Assembly (NCBI RefSeq): GCF_013283795.1
Contig: NZ_JABSOD010000019.1
Span: 1-64,000 of the forward strand
Length of the DNA: 64,000 nt
DNA from: Rheinheimera lutimaris
GTDB taxonomy: Bacteria; Pseudomonadota; Gammaproteobacteria; Enterobacterales; Alteromonadaceae
Direction: 5' to 3'
Numbering within the stretch: the first letter of the stretch is position 1; each line of letters starts with the position of its first letter. Shown piece by piece: positions 46,425 through 55,498 of this stretch. The notes beneath the pieces are model-generated. The model searched no databases. It was not told the origin of the DNA and was given only the letters and a program-made list of their open reading frames with translations. The translations under genes were made by a program, and so were the position numbers.

Positions 46425-47513
46425 ATGAGCAGAAAATACCAACAAGATAATCTGGTGGGCCAGTCTAACAGTTTTCTAAACGTGCTGGATCAGGTGTCAC
46501 AAATAGCACCGTTAGACAAACCGGTATTAATTATCGGCGAACGCGGTACCGGCAAAGAACTGATTGCAGCGCGGCTGCATTTTCTGTCGCAACGCTGGGA
46601 TCAGCAATACATTACGCTGAACTGCGCCTCATTGAATGAAAACTTGCTGGAAAGTGAGCTGTTCGGCCACGAAGCCGGCGCTTTTACCGGTGCGGCAAAA
46701 CGGCACGAAGGCCGCTTTGAACGGGCTCATGGCGGCACCTTATTTTTAGACGAGCTGGCCAATACGCCGGGTCTGGTGCAGGAAAAGCTGCTGCGGGTAA
46801 TTGAATATGGCGAATTTGAACGGGTTGGCGGCAGCCGCTCGATTAAAACCGATGTGCGGCTAATTTGTGCCACCAATGAAGACTTACCGCTACTGGCAGA
46901 TCAGGGCGAGTTCCGTGCTGACTTACTCGACCGGCTGGCGTTTGATGTAATTACCCTGCCGCCGATGCGTGAGCGGCGCGAAGATATTTTGCAGCTGGCA
47001 GAGCACTTCGCCATTAATATGGCCCGCGAGTTAGGCTTTGAACTGTTCAGTGGCTTTAGTGAGAAAGCCAAACGGACATTATTAGACTATCATTGGCCGG
47101 GCAACGTGCGCGAGCTGAAAAATGTGGTAGAGCGCAGCGTATATCGTACCAACAACGCCTATGTGCCGGTACACGATATTCAGCTGGACCCGTTTGAGTC
47201 GCCGTTCCGACCGAAACAGCGCATTAAAGCGGCCAGGCCACAACAGCATGCCGCTGCCGACGGCACAGCAGCCGTTAGCCCTGCCGCAAAAGCTGCCATA
47301 GCAGATGATGACAACAAAGCGCAGCAGGTCGATTTTAGCCAGGTGCAGGACTTTAAAACCCTGTCGCAGGATTTTGAAGTTAACTTAATTAAACAAGCAT
47401 TGGCTGCCAGCCAGTTTAACCAGAAAAAGACCGCTGAATTGCTCAACCTGACCTATCATCAATTACGTGGCTATATGAAAAAGTATCAATTACTGGAAAG
47501 CCAGCAAGCATGA
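46425..47513 (+). CDS. pspF: Psp operon transcriptional activator PspF
   Basis: 362 residues, about 30 longer than E. coli PspF owing to an Ala-rich linker (about 262-300). AAA+ enhancer-binding protein with no N-terminal regulatory domain. Walker A is GERGTGKE, the intact sigma-54 loop GAFTGA follows EAGA, and the C-terminal Fis-type helix-turn-helix ends YMKKYQLL. The regulatory partner is PspA, encoded divergently. Its stop overlaps the sapA ATG by 4 bases. Confidence 0.96.
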   Translation: MSRKYQQDNLVGQSNSFLNVLDQVSQIAPLDKPVLIIGERGTGKELIAARLHFLSQRWDQQYITLNCASLNENLLESELFGHEAGAFTGAAKRHEGRFERAHGGTLFLDELANTPGLVQEKLLRVIEYGEFERVGGSRSIKTDVRLICATNEDLPLLADQGEFRADLLDRLAFDVITLPPMRERREDILQLAEHFAINMARELGFELFSGFSEKAKRTLLDYHWPGNVRELKNVVERSVYRTNNAYVPVHDIQLDPFESPFRPKQRIKAARPQQHAAADGTAAVSPAAKAAIADDDNKAQQVDFSQVQDFKTLSQDFEVNLIKQALAASQFNQKKTAELLNLTYHQLRGYMKKYQLLESQQA

Positions 47514-49159
47514 AACTGCAATGGGGTTGGCTGTCACCGTCGGGGCATAGCCGCAGTACTTTGACATTCCTGCTGGCCGGCGTTACAACTCTGGCAGGCT
47601 GTCAACCCAACTTACCCGAAACGGTGCGCAGTGGCCTGGTATATTGCTCGGAAGGCTCGCCCGAGTCATTTAATCCGCAATTGGTAACATCCGGCACCAC
47701 TATTGATGCTATCAGCCAGCAACTGTATGACCGCTTGCTGGATATTAACCCTGAAAATGGCGAACTGATCCCCAGCCTGGCAAAAAGCTGGCAAGTCAGT
47801 GAAGACGGCAAAACATACCGCTTCAGGTTACGCAGCGATGTGCAGTTTCATCAAACTGAATATTTCACCCCCAGCCGGCCACTGAATGCGCAGGATGTGC
47901 TGTTTACCTTTAACCGTATTATGCAAACCGGTCATCCTTTTCATTATCAGGGTGGCGGCAACTATCCGTTTTTTCAGAGCGTTGCCTGGGCCTCTCTGGT
48001 CGAGAAGGTTGTCGCTGAAAGCACAGACAGCGTGCGCTTTGAACTAAGCCGGCCGGACAGTTCATTTTTATCCAACCTGGCTACCGATTTTGCTGCTATT
48101 TTATCAGCCGAATATGCTGAACAATTACTGGCTGCCAACACCTTATCGCGCATGGACAGTCACCCGGTAGGTACCGGACCTTTTCGCTTCAAAGAGTACC
48201 AAAAAGATGTGCTAATCCGTTATTACCGGCATAAGAACTACTGGCGCGAACCGGCCAAACCTGACCAACTGGTAATTGATATAGTGCCGAACAATGCCAG
48301 ACGGATGGCGAAATTATTTACCCATGAATGTGATGTGGTCGCCTTCCCCCGCGTAGCCGAGCTAAAGCTGATTAGCCAGCGTCCTGACGTCGATGTACAG
48401 GAAAGCACCAGCATGAATGTCGGCTTTTGGGCTTTTAACACCAGCAAAGCACCGTTTGACAACGCCAAAGTACGCCGGGCGCTGGCCTATGCGATAAACC
48501 GTGAGGCCATTTTACAAGCCGTATACTTTGGCCATGCCACTGCGGCAAACTCAGTGTTACCGCCCACCTCCTGGGCCTACAACCCGGATCTAACGGTGCA
48601 GCAATATGACCCGGCTATTGCCAAAGCCCTGTTGCAAGAAGCCGGTTACCCGAATGGCTTTAGCATGGATATTTGGGCTATGCCGGTGCAACGGCTGTAC
48701 AACCCTAACGCCCTGAAAATGGCGGAGCTGATGCAAGCCGATTTAGCCCAAATCGGCGTCAGAGCCAGTATAGTGTCCTACGAGTGGAACAGCTTTCGCC
48801 GTAAGTTAAGTGATAACGAACACGACTCAGTGTTAATTGGTTGGTCGGCCGACAATGCCGACCCGGATAACTTTTTCCGCCCGCTGCTAAGCTGCAGCGC
48901 GGCGCAAACCGGTACCAACCGTGCCAACTGGTGTGACGAAAATTTCGACCGTCTGATAAGCCAGGCCTTGCTCACCGCAGATCAAAAACAGCGCCGCAGT
49001 TACTATATGGCGGCGCAACAGTATTTGGCGGAGCAAATGCCGTTATTGAGTATTGCCCACTCGCAACGTTTTCAGGCCATTAACAGTGATATTAAGGGCG
49101 TGCAGATTAACCCGTATGGCGGTATCGCGCTGGCTGGTGCGATAAAGGACATTAAATGA
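47510..49159 (+). CDS. sapA: SapA-type peptide ABC transporter, substrate-binding lipoprotein
   Basis: 549 residues. N-terminal hydrophobic segment ends at a TLAGC lipobox-like site (about residue 30), so a lipid-anchored form is likely. SBP_bac_5 fold with YCSEGSPESFNPQLVTSGTT. Family role: binding of cationic peptides and haem, linked to peptide resistance. Sap genes follow pspF in enterics too. Confidence 0.92.
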   Translation: MKLQWGWLSPSGHSRSTLTFLLAGVTTLAGCQPNLPETVRSGLVYCSEGSPESFNPQLVTSGTTIDAISQQLYDRLLDINPENGELIPSLAKSWQVSEDGKTYRFRLRSDVQFHQTEYFTPSRPLNAQDVLFTFNRIMQTGHPFHYQGGGNYPFFQSVAWASLVEKVVAESTDSVRFELSRPDSSFLSNLATDFAAILSAEYAEQLLAANTLSRMDSHPVGTGPFRFKEYQKDVLIRYYRHKNYWREPAKPDQLVIDIVPNNARRMAKLFTHECDVVAFPRVAELKLISQRPDVDVQESTSMNVGFWAFNTSKAPFDNAKVRRALAYAINREAILQAVYFGHATAANSVLPPTSWAYNPDLTVQQYDPAIAKALLQEAGYPNGFSMDIWAMPVQRLYNPNALKMAELMQADLAQIGVRASIVSYEWNSFRRKLSDNEHDSVLIGWSADNADPDNFFRPLLSCSAAQTGTNRANWCDENFDRLISQALLTADQKQRRSYYMAAQQYLAEQMPLLSIAHSQRFQAINSDIKGVQINPYGGIALAGAIKDIK

Positions 49160-50172
49160 CGTTATATTTACTGCGCCGCTTATTTTTGCTGGCTTTTGTG
49201 TTGCTGGCACTGAGTTTACTGGCGTTCAGTCTGGCCTATATGTTTCCCGGCGATATGCTGCAAAACCTGACCGGGTTGCGCTATATCGCTCCGGAGCAAG
49301 TTGCGGTGCTAACCGCAGAGTACCGGCTGGATCAAGGCTATCTGGCACAATACATCGCCTATTTACAGCGTATTCTTAGCGGTAATTGGGGTTTATCATT
49401 TGCCAGCCAACAGCCACTATTGCAGGAAATAGGCTTACTGTTGCCGGCCACACTGGAACTGGCTGCATACGCCCTGCTTATTTCATTTTTTGCCGGTATT
49501 CCGCTGGGCATTATTGCAGCGGTAAAGCCGGAGGGCGTGATCAGCAAAGGTATTTCTGCGCTGGCAATAACCGGCTACTCGATGCCGGTATTCTGGTGGG
49601 CATTGTTGCTTATTATGCTGTTTTCGCTTGGTTTAGGTTGGCTGCCAACCGCCGGCAGAATCGGAGTGCTGTACGAGGTAAAACACGTTACCGGTTTTAT
49701 GTTAATGGATATTTTATTGTCAGACAGCGCACACCGTAACGATGCCCTGCTTAATGCGCTGCGCCATATGCTGCTGCCGACCCTGGTGCTGGCAACCTAC
49801 CCTACAACGGTGATGATACGTTTTACCAAAGACTCGATGCTGGAGGTGTGGGAGCAAAGTTATATAAAAACCGCCCGCGCTAAAGGCTTAAACCGCCTGC
49901 AAGTGCTGTACCGTCATGGTTTGCGCAATGCACTGCTGCCGGTGATACGCCAGATTGGCTTGCAATTCAGTACCCTTATTACGCTGGCGATGATTACCGA
50001 AGTGATTTTCTCCTGGCCCGGCATTGGCCGCTGGTTAATCGACAGTATTTATCAGCGTAATTATCCGGCTATCCAGGCCGGACTGCTGGTAATTTCCACC
50101 CTGGTGATCAGTGTAAACATGCTGACAGAAATCTTGCATACGTTATTTAACCCGTTGGCAAGGAAGCGCTGA
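49156..50172 (+). CDS. sapB: SapB-type ABC transporter permease
   Basis: 338 residues. Six membrane segments and the EAA-type loop (YIKTARAKGLNRLQVLYRHGLRNAL) that docks on the ATPases. Overlaps sapA by 4 bases. SapB-SapC form the inner-membrane channel. Confidence 0.93.
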   Translation: MTLYLLRRLFLLAFVLLALSLLAFSLAYMFPGDMLQNLTGLRYIAPEQVAVLTAEYRLDQGYLAQYIAYLQRILSGNWGLSFASQQPLLQEIGLLLPATLELAAYALLISFFAGIPLGIIAAVKPEGVISKGISALAITGYSMPVFWWALLLIMLFSLGLGWLPTAGRIGVLYEVKHVTGFMLMDILLSDSAHRNDALLNALRHMLLPTLVLATYPTTVMIRFTKDSMLEVWEQSYIKTARAKGLNRLQVLYRHGLRNALLPVIRQIGLQFSTLITLAMITEVIFSWPGIGRWLIDSIYQRNYPAIQAGLLVISTLVISVNMLTEILHTLFNPLARKR

Positions 50173-50173
50173 A

Positions 50174-51070
50174 ATGGCACGATTTCGTTTATTAGCTGAT
50201 GAACATCAGGCCCGCTCGCCACTCAGGCAGTTGTGGCGCGAATTTGCCCGACAGCACAGTGCTGTGGCTGGCCTGGCATTGTTTTCGGCTTTCTTTGTAC
50301 TGGCAATCATAGCGCCATTACTCACGCCGCACGCGCCTTATCTGCAAAATGACAACCTGCTGCTGTTGCCACCGTCCTGGTCTGAGCTGGGCCTGGTGCA
50401 ATATCCGTTTGGTACCGATGATTTAGGCCGTGATATGTTTTCGCGGTTTCTGGTTGGTACGCGTTATACCTTTGGCATAGCCGTAATTACCGTACTGGGC
50501 GCACTGATTGCCGGCTTGTTGCTCGGTACGCTTGCCGGTATGAGTAGAGGCGTAAAATCCAGTGTATTTAACCATATCCTTGATTTAGCTCTGACGATTC
50601 CTTCGTTACTGCTGGCAATTATTATTGTCGCCATCCTTGGCCCGGGCCTGCTAAACACCATCTGGGCGATTATGTTAGCGTTACTACCGCAATTTGTGCA
50701 CGGCGTGCGTAATGCCATTGCCGAACAGCTGAACCAGGATTATGTTATTGCCTACCGGCTGGATGGCGCCAATAACCTGCAGGTATTTCGCCGTATTATT
50801 CTGCCGAATATCTGGGAGCGGCTTACCGTAACAGCCACTATGGCGTTATCTACCGCTATTTTGGATATCGCGGCGCTGGGCTTTCTCGGCCTGGGTGCCC
50901 AGGCGCCCACGGCAGAATGGGGCGCGATTATTGCCGATTCACTGGACCTGATCTATGTCGCCCCCATCGGCGTGGCTTTGCCGGGGTTGTTAATTTTTTT
51001 AGCCGTGTTATCGGTAAACCTGGTGGGTGATGGTCTGCGCACCGCAGTGAAAAAACGGCGGGAAAACTAA
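50174..51070 (+). CDS. sapC: SapC-type ABC transporter permease
   Basis: 298 residues. N-terminal leader and first helix (about 35-55), then a permease core with the EAA-like loop (YVIAYRLDGANNLQVFRRIILPNI). GTDDLGRDMFSR is typical of dipeptide/SapC permeases. Starts one base after the sapB stop. Confidence 0.93.
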   Translation: MARFRLLADEHQARSPLRQLWREFARQHSAVAGLALFSAFFVLAIIAPLLTPHAPYLQNDNLLLLPPSWSELGLVQYPFGTDDLGRDMFSRFLVGTRYTFGIAVITVLGALIAGLLLGTLAGMSRGVKSSVFNHILDLALTIPSLLLAIIIVAILGPGLLNTIWAIMLALLPQFVHGVRNAIAEQLNQDYVIAYRLDGANNLQVFRRIILPNIWERLTVTATMALSTAILDIAALGFLGLGAQAPTAEWGAIIADSLDLIYVAPIGVALPGLLIFLAVLSVNLVGDGLRTAVKKRREN

Positions 51071-52065
51071 TGCTGTTACTCGACATTAAAAATCTGACCA
51101 TAGAGCTCAAGACACCGGATGGCATGATCCGTGCCGTTGATCGGGTGAGCCTGAGCTTGCGCGAAGGCGAAACGCGCGGTCTGGTCGGCGAGTCAGGCTC
51201 CGGCAAAAGCCTGATAGCCAAAGCCATCGTCGGCGTATTAAATAAACGCTGGCAGGTAACCGCTGATCGGTTCAGTTGGCGCGGTCAGGACTTGATGAAC
51301 CTGCCGTACGAGCAACAACGAAAAATCATCGGCCGCGATATCGCGATGATTTATCAGGAACCCAGCCGCAGCCTCGACCCAACCGCCGCCATCCTCGATC
51401 AGTTGGAAGAGGCGATACCGGATAATTTGTTGGACGGCCCCTGGTGGAAGCGCAGTTACCTGCGCCGGCGTAAAGCCATAGCGCTGCTGCATAAAGTAGG
51501 TATTCGTGATCATCAGGCCGTATTGCAAAGCTACCCTTACCAGCTGTCTGAGGGTATTTGCCAGAAAATCATGATTGCCATGGCCATTGCCAAGAATCCT
51601 AAGCTGTTGATTGCAGATGAACCCACCACAGCACTGGAAAGTACCACTCAGGCGCAATTATTTCGTCTGCTGGCCAGTTTCAATCAGTTAAAAGGCATGT
51701 CGGTGCTGCTGATCAGTCATGAGTTGGAAAGCATCGCCCGCTATACCCAAAGCCTGAGTGTGCTGTATTGCGGCCAGTTGGTTGAAGCCGGCGAAACCGC
51801 CGCTATTCTGAAGCAGCCATTTCATCCTTATACCCATGCATTAATCAAAAGCGTGCCGGAATTTCAACCGGATCTGTTGGCCAAAACGCCATTGTATGCG
51901 CTGCCCGGCAGCATTCCGGTGCTGCAACATCTGCCGATAGGTTGCCGGTTAGGACCGCGATGCCCTAATGCGCGCAAAGAATGTGTAAAAACCCCTGCGC
52001 TGGAGCGTTTGCAAAACCACTATTTCAGCTGCCATTTCCCACTAACCGGAAAAACAGAATCATGA
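51070..52065 (+). CDS. sapD: SapD-type ABC transporter ATPase
   Basis: 331 residues. Walker A GESGSGKSLIAK and Walker B LLIADEPT are intact, but the signature reads LSEGICQK instead of LSGGQ, as in enteric SapD. The C-terminal oligopeptide-type domain has the CRLGPRCPNA cysteine motif. E. coli SapD also affects TrkG/TrkH potassium uptake. Its first base overlaps the sapC stop. Confidence 0.94.
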   Translation: MLLLDIKNLTIELKTPDGMIRAVDRVSLSLREGETRGLVGESGSGKSLIAKAIVGVLNKRWQVTADRFSWRGQDLMNLPYEQQRKIIGRDIAMIYQEPSRSLDPTAAILDQLEEAIPDNLLDGPWWKRSYLRRRKAIALLHKVGIRDHQAVLQSYPYQLSEGICQKIMIAMAIAKNPKLLIADEPTTALESTTQAQLFRLLASFNQLKGMSVLLISHELESIARYTQSLSVLYCGQLVEAGETAAILKQPFHPYTHALIKSVPEFQPDLLAKTPLYALPGSIPVLQHLPIGCRLGPRCPNARKECVKTPALERLQNHYFSCHFPLTGKTES

Positions 52066-52829
52066 GCCTGCTGCTTGAAGTTAAACATTTAAGCAAAACC
52101 TACCGTAAGCAAACCGGCTTGTTTCGCCAACGCAGTGTCACCGCATTGGACAACATCAGTTTTAGCCTGGCGGCAGGAAAAACGCTCGCCATTGTCGGCG
52201 AAACCGGCTCCGGTAAAAGTACCCTGGCAAAGTTGTTGGTGGGTATCGAAAAGCCGGACCAGGGCGATATATTTTTGGGTGGTACAGCGGTGAAGATCAG
52301 TAATTACCGCCAATATAATCACGTGATCCGGTTTATTTTTCAGGATGCAGCAAAATCGCTTAACCCACACCAGAAAATCGGCCAAATGCTGGACGATGTA
52401 TTACACTTCAGCACTATTTTGGACCCACAGCAGCGCAAACAGAAAATTAAGCACACGTTAAAGCAATTGGGCTTGTTAGACGAGCACGCGGATTACTATC
52501 CGCATATGTTTTCCGGTGGCCAGCTGCAGCGTGTTGCTTTAGCCCGCGCCCTTATTCTTGATCCGAAACTGCTGATCCTGGATGAAGCGTTAACCGCGCT
52601 GGATCCGACACTGCGGGCACAAATGGTTAACCTGTTACTGCAACTGCAACAAAGCTCCGGGCTGGCGTATTTATTAATCACCAACCACCTGCGGCTGGTA
52701 AAACACATTGCCGACGACTTGCTGGTGCTGCATCAGGGCAAGCCGCTGGACTATGGCACAACCGCCAGCGTGTTTGCCAACCCCGCACACGATTACACCC
52801 GCAAACTGATTAACAGCGCACTGACATAA
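52062..52829 (+). CDS. sapF: SapF-type ABC transporter ATPase
   Basis: About 255 residues from the ATG at 52062, which overlaps the sapD stop as ATGA. The longer frame starting at 51981 lies inside sapD and is discarded. Walker A GETGSGKSTLAK, signature FSGGQLQR and Walker B LLILDEALTALD are complete, so it may be the main catalytic partner of the atypical SapD. Confidence 0.95.
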   Translation: MSLLLEVKHLSKTYRKQTGLFRQRSVTALDNISFSLAAGKTLAIVGETGSGKSTLAKLLVGIEKPDQGDIFLGGTAVKISNYRQYNHVIRFIFQDAAKSLNPHQKIGQMLDDVLHFSTILDPQQRKQKIKHTLKQLGLLDEHADYYPHMFSGGQLQRVALARALILDPKLLILDEALTALDPTLRAQMVNLLLQLQQSSGLAYLLITNHLRLVKHIADDLLVLHQGKPLDYGTTASVFANPAHDYTRKLINSALT

Positions 52830-52856
52830 AAAAACCGTGGTAAGCCACGGTTTTTT
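52828..52856. terminator. Bidirectional terminator between sapF and ppiD
   Basis: AAAAAACCGTGG-TAAG-CCACGGTTTTTT. Symmetrical A/T tracts let it stop sapABCDF on + and ppiD on -. Confidence 0.92.
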
Positions 52857-52878
52857 AAACGTCGTTTAGACGAAAGCC

Positions 52879-54789
52879 TTACAGCTGTTCTTCAGTTTGT
52901 GTCGCACGCAGGTTACGGCTGATTTTAGCGTCAGCTTTTAACGCTGCAATAACCGCCCGATAAGCCTGATCGGCTTGCTGCTCTGCCAAACGCTCTAATT
53001 GCGCCGGCTCCGGTACAGCTGTTACGTCAGTGTCTTTTACCGCCAATACTGATACCAAAGCCGCATCACCGTTGGCAAGACTAACTATTTCTACAGCCGG
53101 TTTATCTTGCGGCCGCGGCATAGCAAAGGCTTTAGCACGGATTTCAGCATCTAAGGTACCGCCAAAGCGCGGCGTATTCATTGCCTGCTGCAGCTCAACA
53201 CCTGAGGCTGTAGCTTGTTCCGCCAGGCTACTGTCTGTAAGTTGCGCCAGCATTGCTTGTGCCTGCTGTTTTGCTAACAGAGCACTTTGCTCTGCCCGCA
53301 CCGCCATTTCAACCTGTGCTGTTACTTCCTCCAGCGTCTGAGTGCGTGCAGGTTGATACTCTTTTACCCGAACCACAATAGCGCGCTCTCTGCCCAGTTC
53401 AATCAACTCACTGTTCAAACCTTCCTGAATAAAACCGGCGTCAAACAGTTTGTTCATTACCAGTGGCTCTGACAGCGGCTCTGTTGCTTCAGAACGGCTG
53501 AACAAGGGTGTAGATACTACTTTCATATCTACCGCCGCTGCAGCGTCTTCCAGAGTGTCAGGCACTTCAAAGCTTACTTCAGCTAAACGCTGCTGTAACT
53601 CATAAAACGCAGCGCTGGCTCGTTCCTGCGAAATACGCTGAGCGATCTCTGCCGACACTTCAGCTAACGGCTGTTGTTGCGCCGGCTCTAACTCCACCAG
53701 CTTAATAATGTGGTAGCCATAGGCACTTTTTACCACCGGGCTTAAAGCGCCAACCTCAGTCATACCAAATGCCACGCGTTCGAACTCTGCGTCCATATCG
53801 CCGGCCGCCAGCCAGTCCAACACACCGCCGTTTTCTGCTGAAAAGGTATCTGCAGACTCAGCCTTCGCTAACTCAGCGAAATCCGCACCGGCTTTTAACT
53901 GTGCCAACAAGGCCTCAGCCTGCGCTTTCACATCGCTGTCGTCCTGTTCAGACTCCAGCATAATATGCGCAACCTGGCGGCGCTCTTCGCGACTAAAACG
54001 GGCTTTATTGGCTTCGTAGTACTGCGCTATTTCTGCGTCAGTAACATCAACAGCGGCGCTTAAGTTGTCAGCTGAAATTTCGATATATTCCACAGCCACT
54101 TTCTGCTCAGTTTCAAACTCAGCCAGGTTGGTAGTGTAGTAGTCCTGTAGCATTTGCTCAGTCAGCTCAACCTTGCCGGCAAAATCTGTCGCGGCAAAAC
54201 GCACAAAGGCTACATCGCGCTGTTGCTGTTGCAGCTTTAACAACAACTGCATTTCTTTGGCGGTAGCAAACTCGCTTCCCAGTAAACCAATTAACAGCTG
54301 ATTACGTGACATCTGCTCACGCATATATTCACGAAACTGCTCCGGCTGATAACCGGCCTGACGTAACAACGCGATATAACGCTCATTGTTAAATTGGCCG
54401 TCTACCTGAAATTCTGTCATTTCACGTATAGCGTCACGCACCTGGTCGTCGCTAACGCGCAAGCCAAGCTCTGCCGCAAATTGTTTTTGTAAGGTTTCGT
54501 CAATCAAGCGCTCCAGCACTTCACTGCGAAAATTATTCATATAAGTCGTATCGGCAGCCATCACAGCATACATTTCGCCAAACTGCTGTTGCATGCGGGC
54601 ACGTTCATTCTGAAACGCCTGATCAAAATCTGCGCGACTGATTTTTTCGCCGTTAACTTCAGCTACGTTGGTCTCAGCCGGAGTACTTAAATAACTGCCA
54701 ACACCCGCAAGGGCGAATGTCAGGATCACTAAGCCTAAAATAGACTTGGCAACAACTCCCTGAGAGCCTTCTCTGATTTTTTCTAACAT
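52879..54789 (-). CDS. ppiD: Periplasmic folding chaperone / peptidyl-prolyl isomerase PpiD
   Basis: 636 residues. N-terminal membrane anchor (about 12-35), a SurA-like chaperone region (about 40-250), a parvulin domain (about 265-360, with VAHIMLE and GVLDWLAAGDMDAEFE) and a long C-terminal region. It helps newly exported proteins at the Sec translocon. It is the last gene of the lon-hupB-ppiD neighbourhood. Confidence 0.96.
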   Translation of the reverse strand: MLEKIREGSQGVVAKSILGLVILTFALAGVGSYLSTPAETNVAEVNGEKISRADFDQAFQNERARMQQQFGEMYAVMAADTTYMNNFRSEVLERLIDETLQKQFAAELGLRVSDDQVRDAIREMTEFQVDGQFNNERYIALLRQAGYQPEQFREYMREQMSRNQLLIGLLGSEFATAKEMQLLLKLQQQQRDVAFVRFAATDFAGKVELTEQMLQDYYTTNLAEFETEQKVAVEYIEISADNLSAAVDVTDAEIAQYYEANKARFSREERRQVAHIMLESEQDDSDVKAQAEALLAQLKAGADFAELAKAESADTFSAENGGVLDWLAAGDMDAEFERVAFGMTEVGALSPVVKSAYGYHIIKLVELEPAQQQPLAEVSAEIAQRISQERASAAFYELQQRLAEVSFEVPDTLEDAAAAVDMKVVSTPLFSRSEATEPLSEPLVMNKLFDAGFIQEGLNSELIELGRERAIVVRVKEYQPARTQTLEEVTAQVEMAVRAEQSALLAKQQAQAMLAQLTDSSLAEQATASGVELQQAMNTPRFGGTLDAEIRAKAFAMPRPQDKPAVEIVSLANGDAALVSVLAVKDTDVTAVPEPAQLERLAEQQADQAYRAVIAALKADAKISRNLRATQTEEQL

Positions 54790-54861
54790 CTTAGTGCTAT
54801 CTCTCTATTCAACGTTAAGCGGCCAAAAGGCAACGCACGCAACATTGGCGTTACCGTAAAA

Positions 54862-54885
54862 AAAAACGCATCTTAACAGATGCGC
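54862..54885 (-). terminator. hupB: Terminator between hupB and ppiD
   Basis: On the minus strand GCGCATC-loop-GATGCG is followed by an unbroken T run of about ten bases. It ends transcripts coming from hupB and the structured region; ppiD would need its own promoter or readthrough. Confidence 0.92.
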
Positions 54886-54903
54886 TTTTTTTAGAGAAGC
54901 CTT

Positions 54904-54982
54904 GGAAGCCTGCGGTTACTACTTTGCGTAACCCTGATGCACACTATACCCTGTTCAGGTATCGGTTTATCATTACGCTTCC
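54904..54982 (-). ncRNA. Candidate structured RNA between hupB and ppiD
   Basis: The 79 bases read on the minus strand can fold as a three-way junction. Closing stem: GGAAGC / GCTTCC. Stem 2: ATACC-7-GGTAT. Stem 3: GGTTAC-8-GTAACC. The overall proportions are tRNA-like, but there is no TTC-type T loop and no U33. A strong terminator follows 19 bases later. It may be a 3'-UTR RNA of hupB or a leader element of ppiD. I could not place it in a known RNA family. Confidence 0.45.
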
Positions 54983-55015
54983 AAACTGACGCTTGTCGTA
55001 AGACAAAACGGCAGA

Positions 55016-55288
55016 TTAGTTACAAGCGTCTTTTAACGCTTTACCAGGCTTGAAAGAAGGAATTTTCGCAGAAGCGATTTGAATAGTAGCACCGGTTTGT
55101 GGGTTACGGCCGGTACGGGCTGCACGCTCACGTACGCTGTAAGTACCAAAACCAACCAACGCTACAGAGTCGCCTTCTTTCAGTGCTTCGGTAACAGCAT
55201 CAATGAACGAATCTAAAGCACGACCTGCTGCCGCTTTAGAAATGTCTGCACCAGCAGCAATTTTGTCGATAAGTTGAGACTTGTTCAC
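55016..55288 (-). CDS. hupB: Nucleoid protein HU-beta
   Basis: 90 residues from the GTG at 55288, with GGGG eight bases upstream; the longer frame adds 12 unlikely residues. [17 protein letters not shown] at the N-terminus and [21 protein letters not shown] form the DNA-binding arm region. HU bends DNA and compacts the nucleoid. It is 210 bases after lon with its own promoter. Confidence 0.97.
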   Translation of the reverse strand: MNKSQLIDKIAAGADISKAAAGRALDSFIDAVTEALKEGDSVALVGFGTYSVRERAARTGRNPQTGATIQIASAKIPSFKPGKALKDACN

Positions 55289-55358
55289 AATATCATCCCC
55301 TTCAATTGTTATTATTTTCAACAACTACACTTCATTAGTCCTGTAAGTGAGCCTCATC

Positions 55359-55387
55359 GTTATAACAAGCATTTTTGGGGCTTGCAA
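55359..55387 (-). promoter_or_regulatory. Sigma-70 promoter of hupB
   Basis: On the minus strand -35 TTGCAA, a 17-base spacer and -10 TATAAC, about 70 bases before the hupB GTG. Both hexamers are close to consensus with ideal spacing. Confidence 0.65.
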
Positions 55388-55428
55388 GCAAAAGAAGCAA
55401 CAAAACTAACAATTCTTGCTTTGACTGC

Positions 55429-55449
55429 AGCCCTTGTATAACAAGGGCT
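55429..55449 (-). other. lon: Hairpin after lon
   Basis: AGCCCTTGT-ATA-ACAAGGGCT, a 9-bp perfect stem 50 bases after the lon stop. No T-tract follows on the minus strand, so its role as a terminator is doubtful; it may stabilise the lon 3' end. Confidence 0.45.
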
Positions 55450-55498
55450 TGGTCGAAACTTTCCATAACTTAGCACAGCCAACGGGAATGAAAAGCCC

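Noticed and set aside
51981-52061. Longer N-terminus for sapF
   Set aside because: It lies wholly inside sapD, while the ATG at 52062 gives the usual ATGA overlap and family-like N-terminus.
54904-54982. A canonical tRNA gene on the minus strand
   Set aside because: The closing stem has six good pairs and there is a 5-bp/7-base hairpin, but no T-loop consensus, no U33 and a non-standard third arm.
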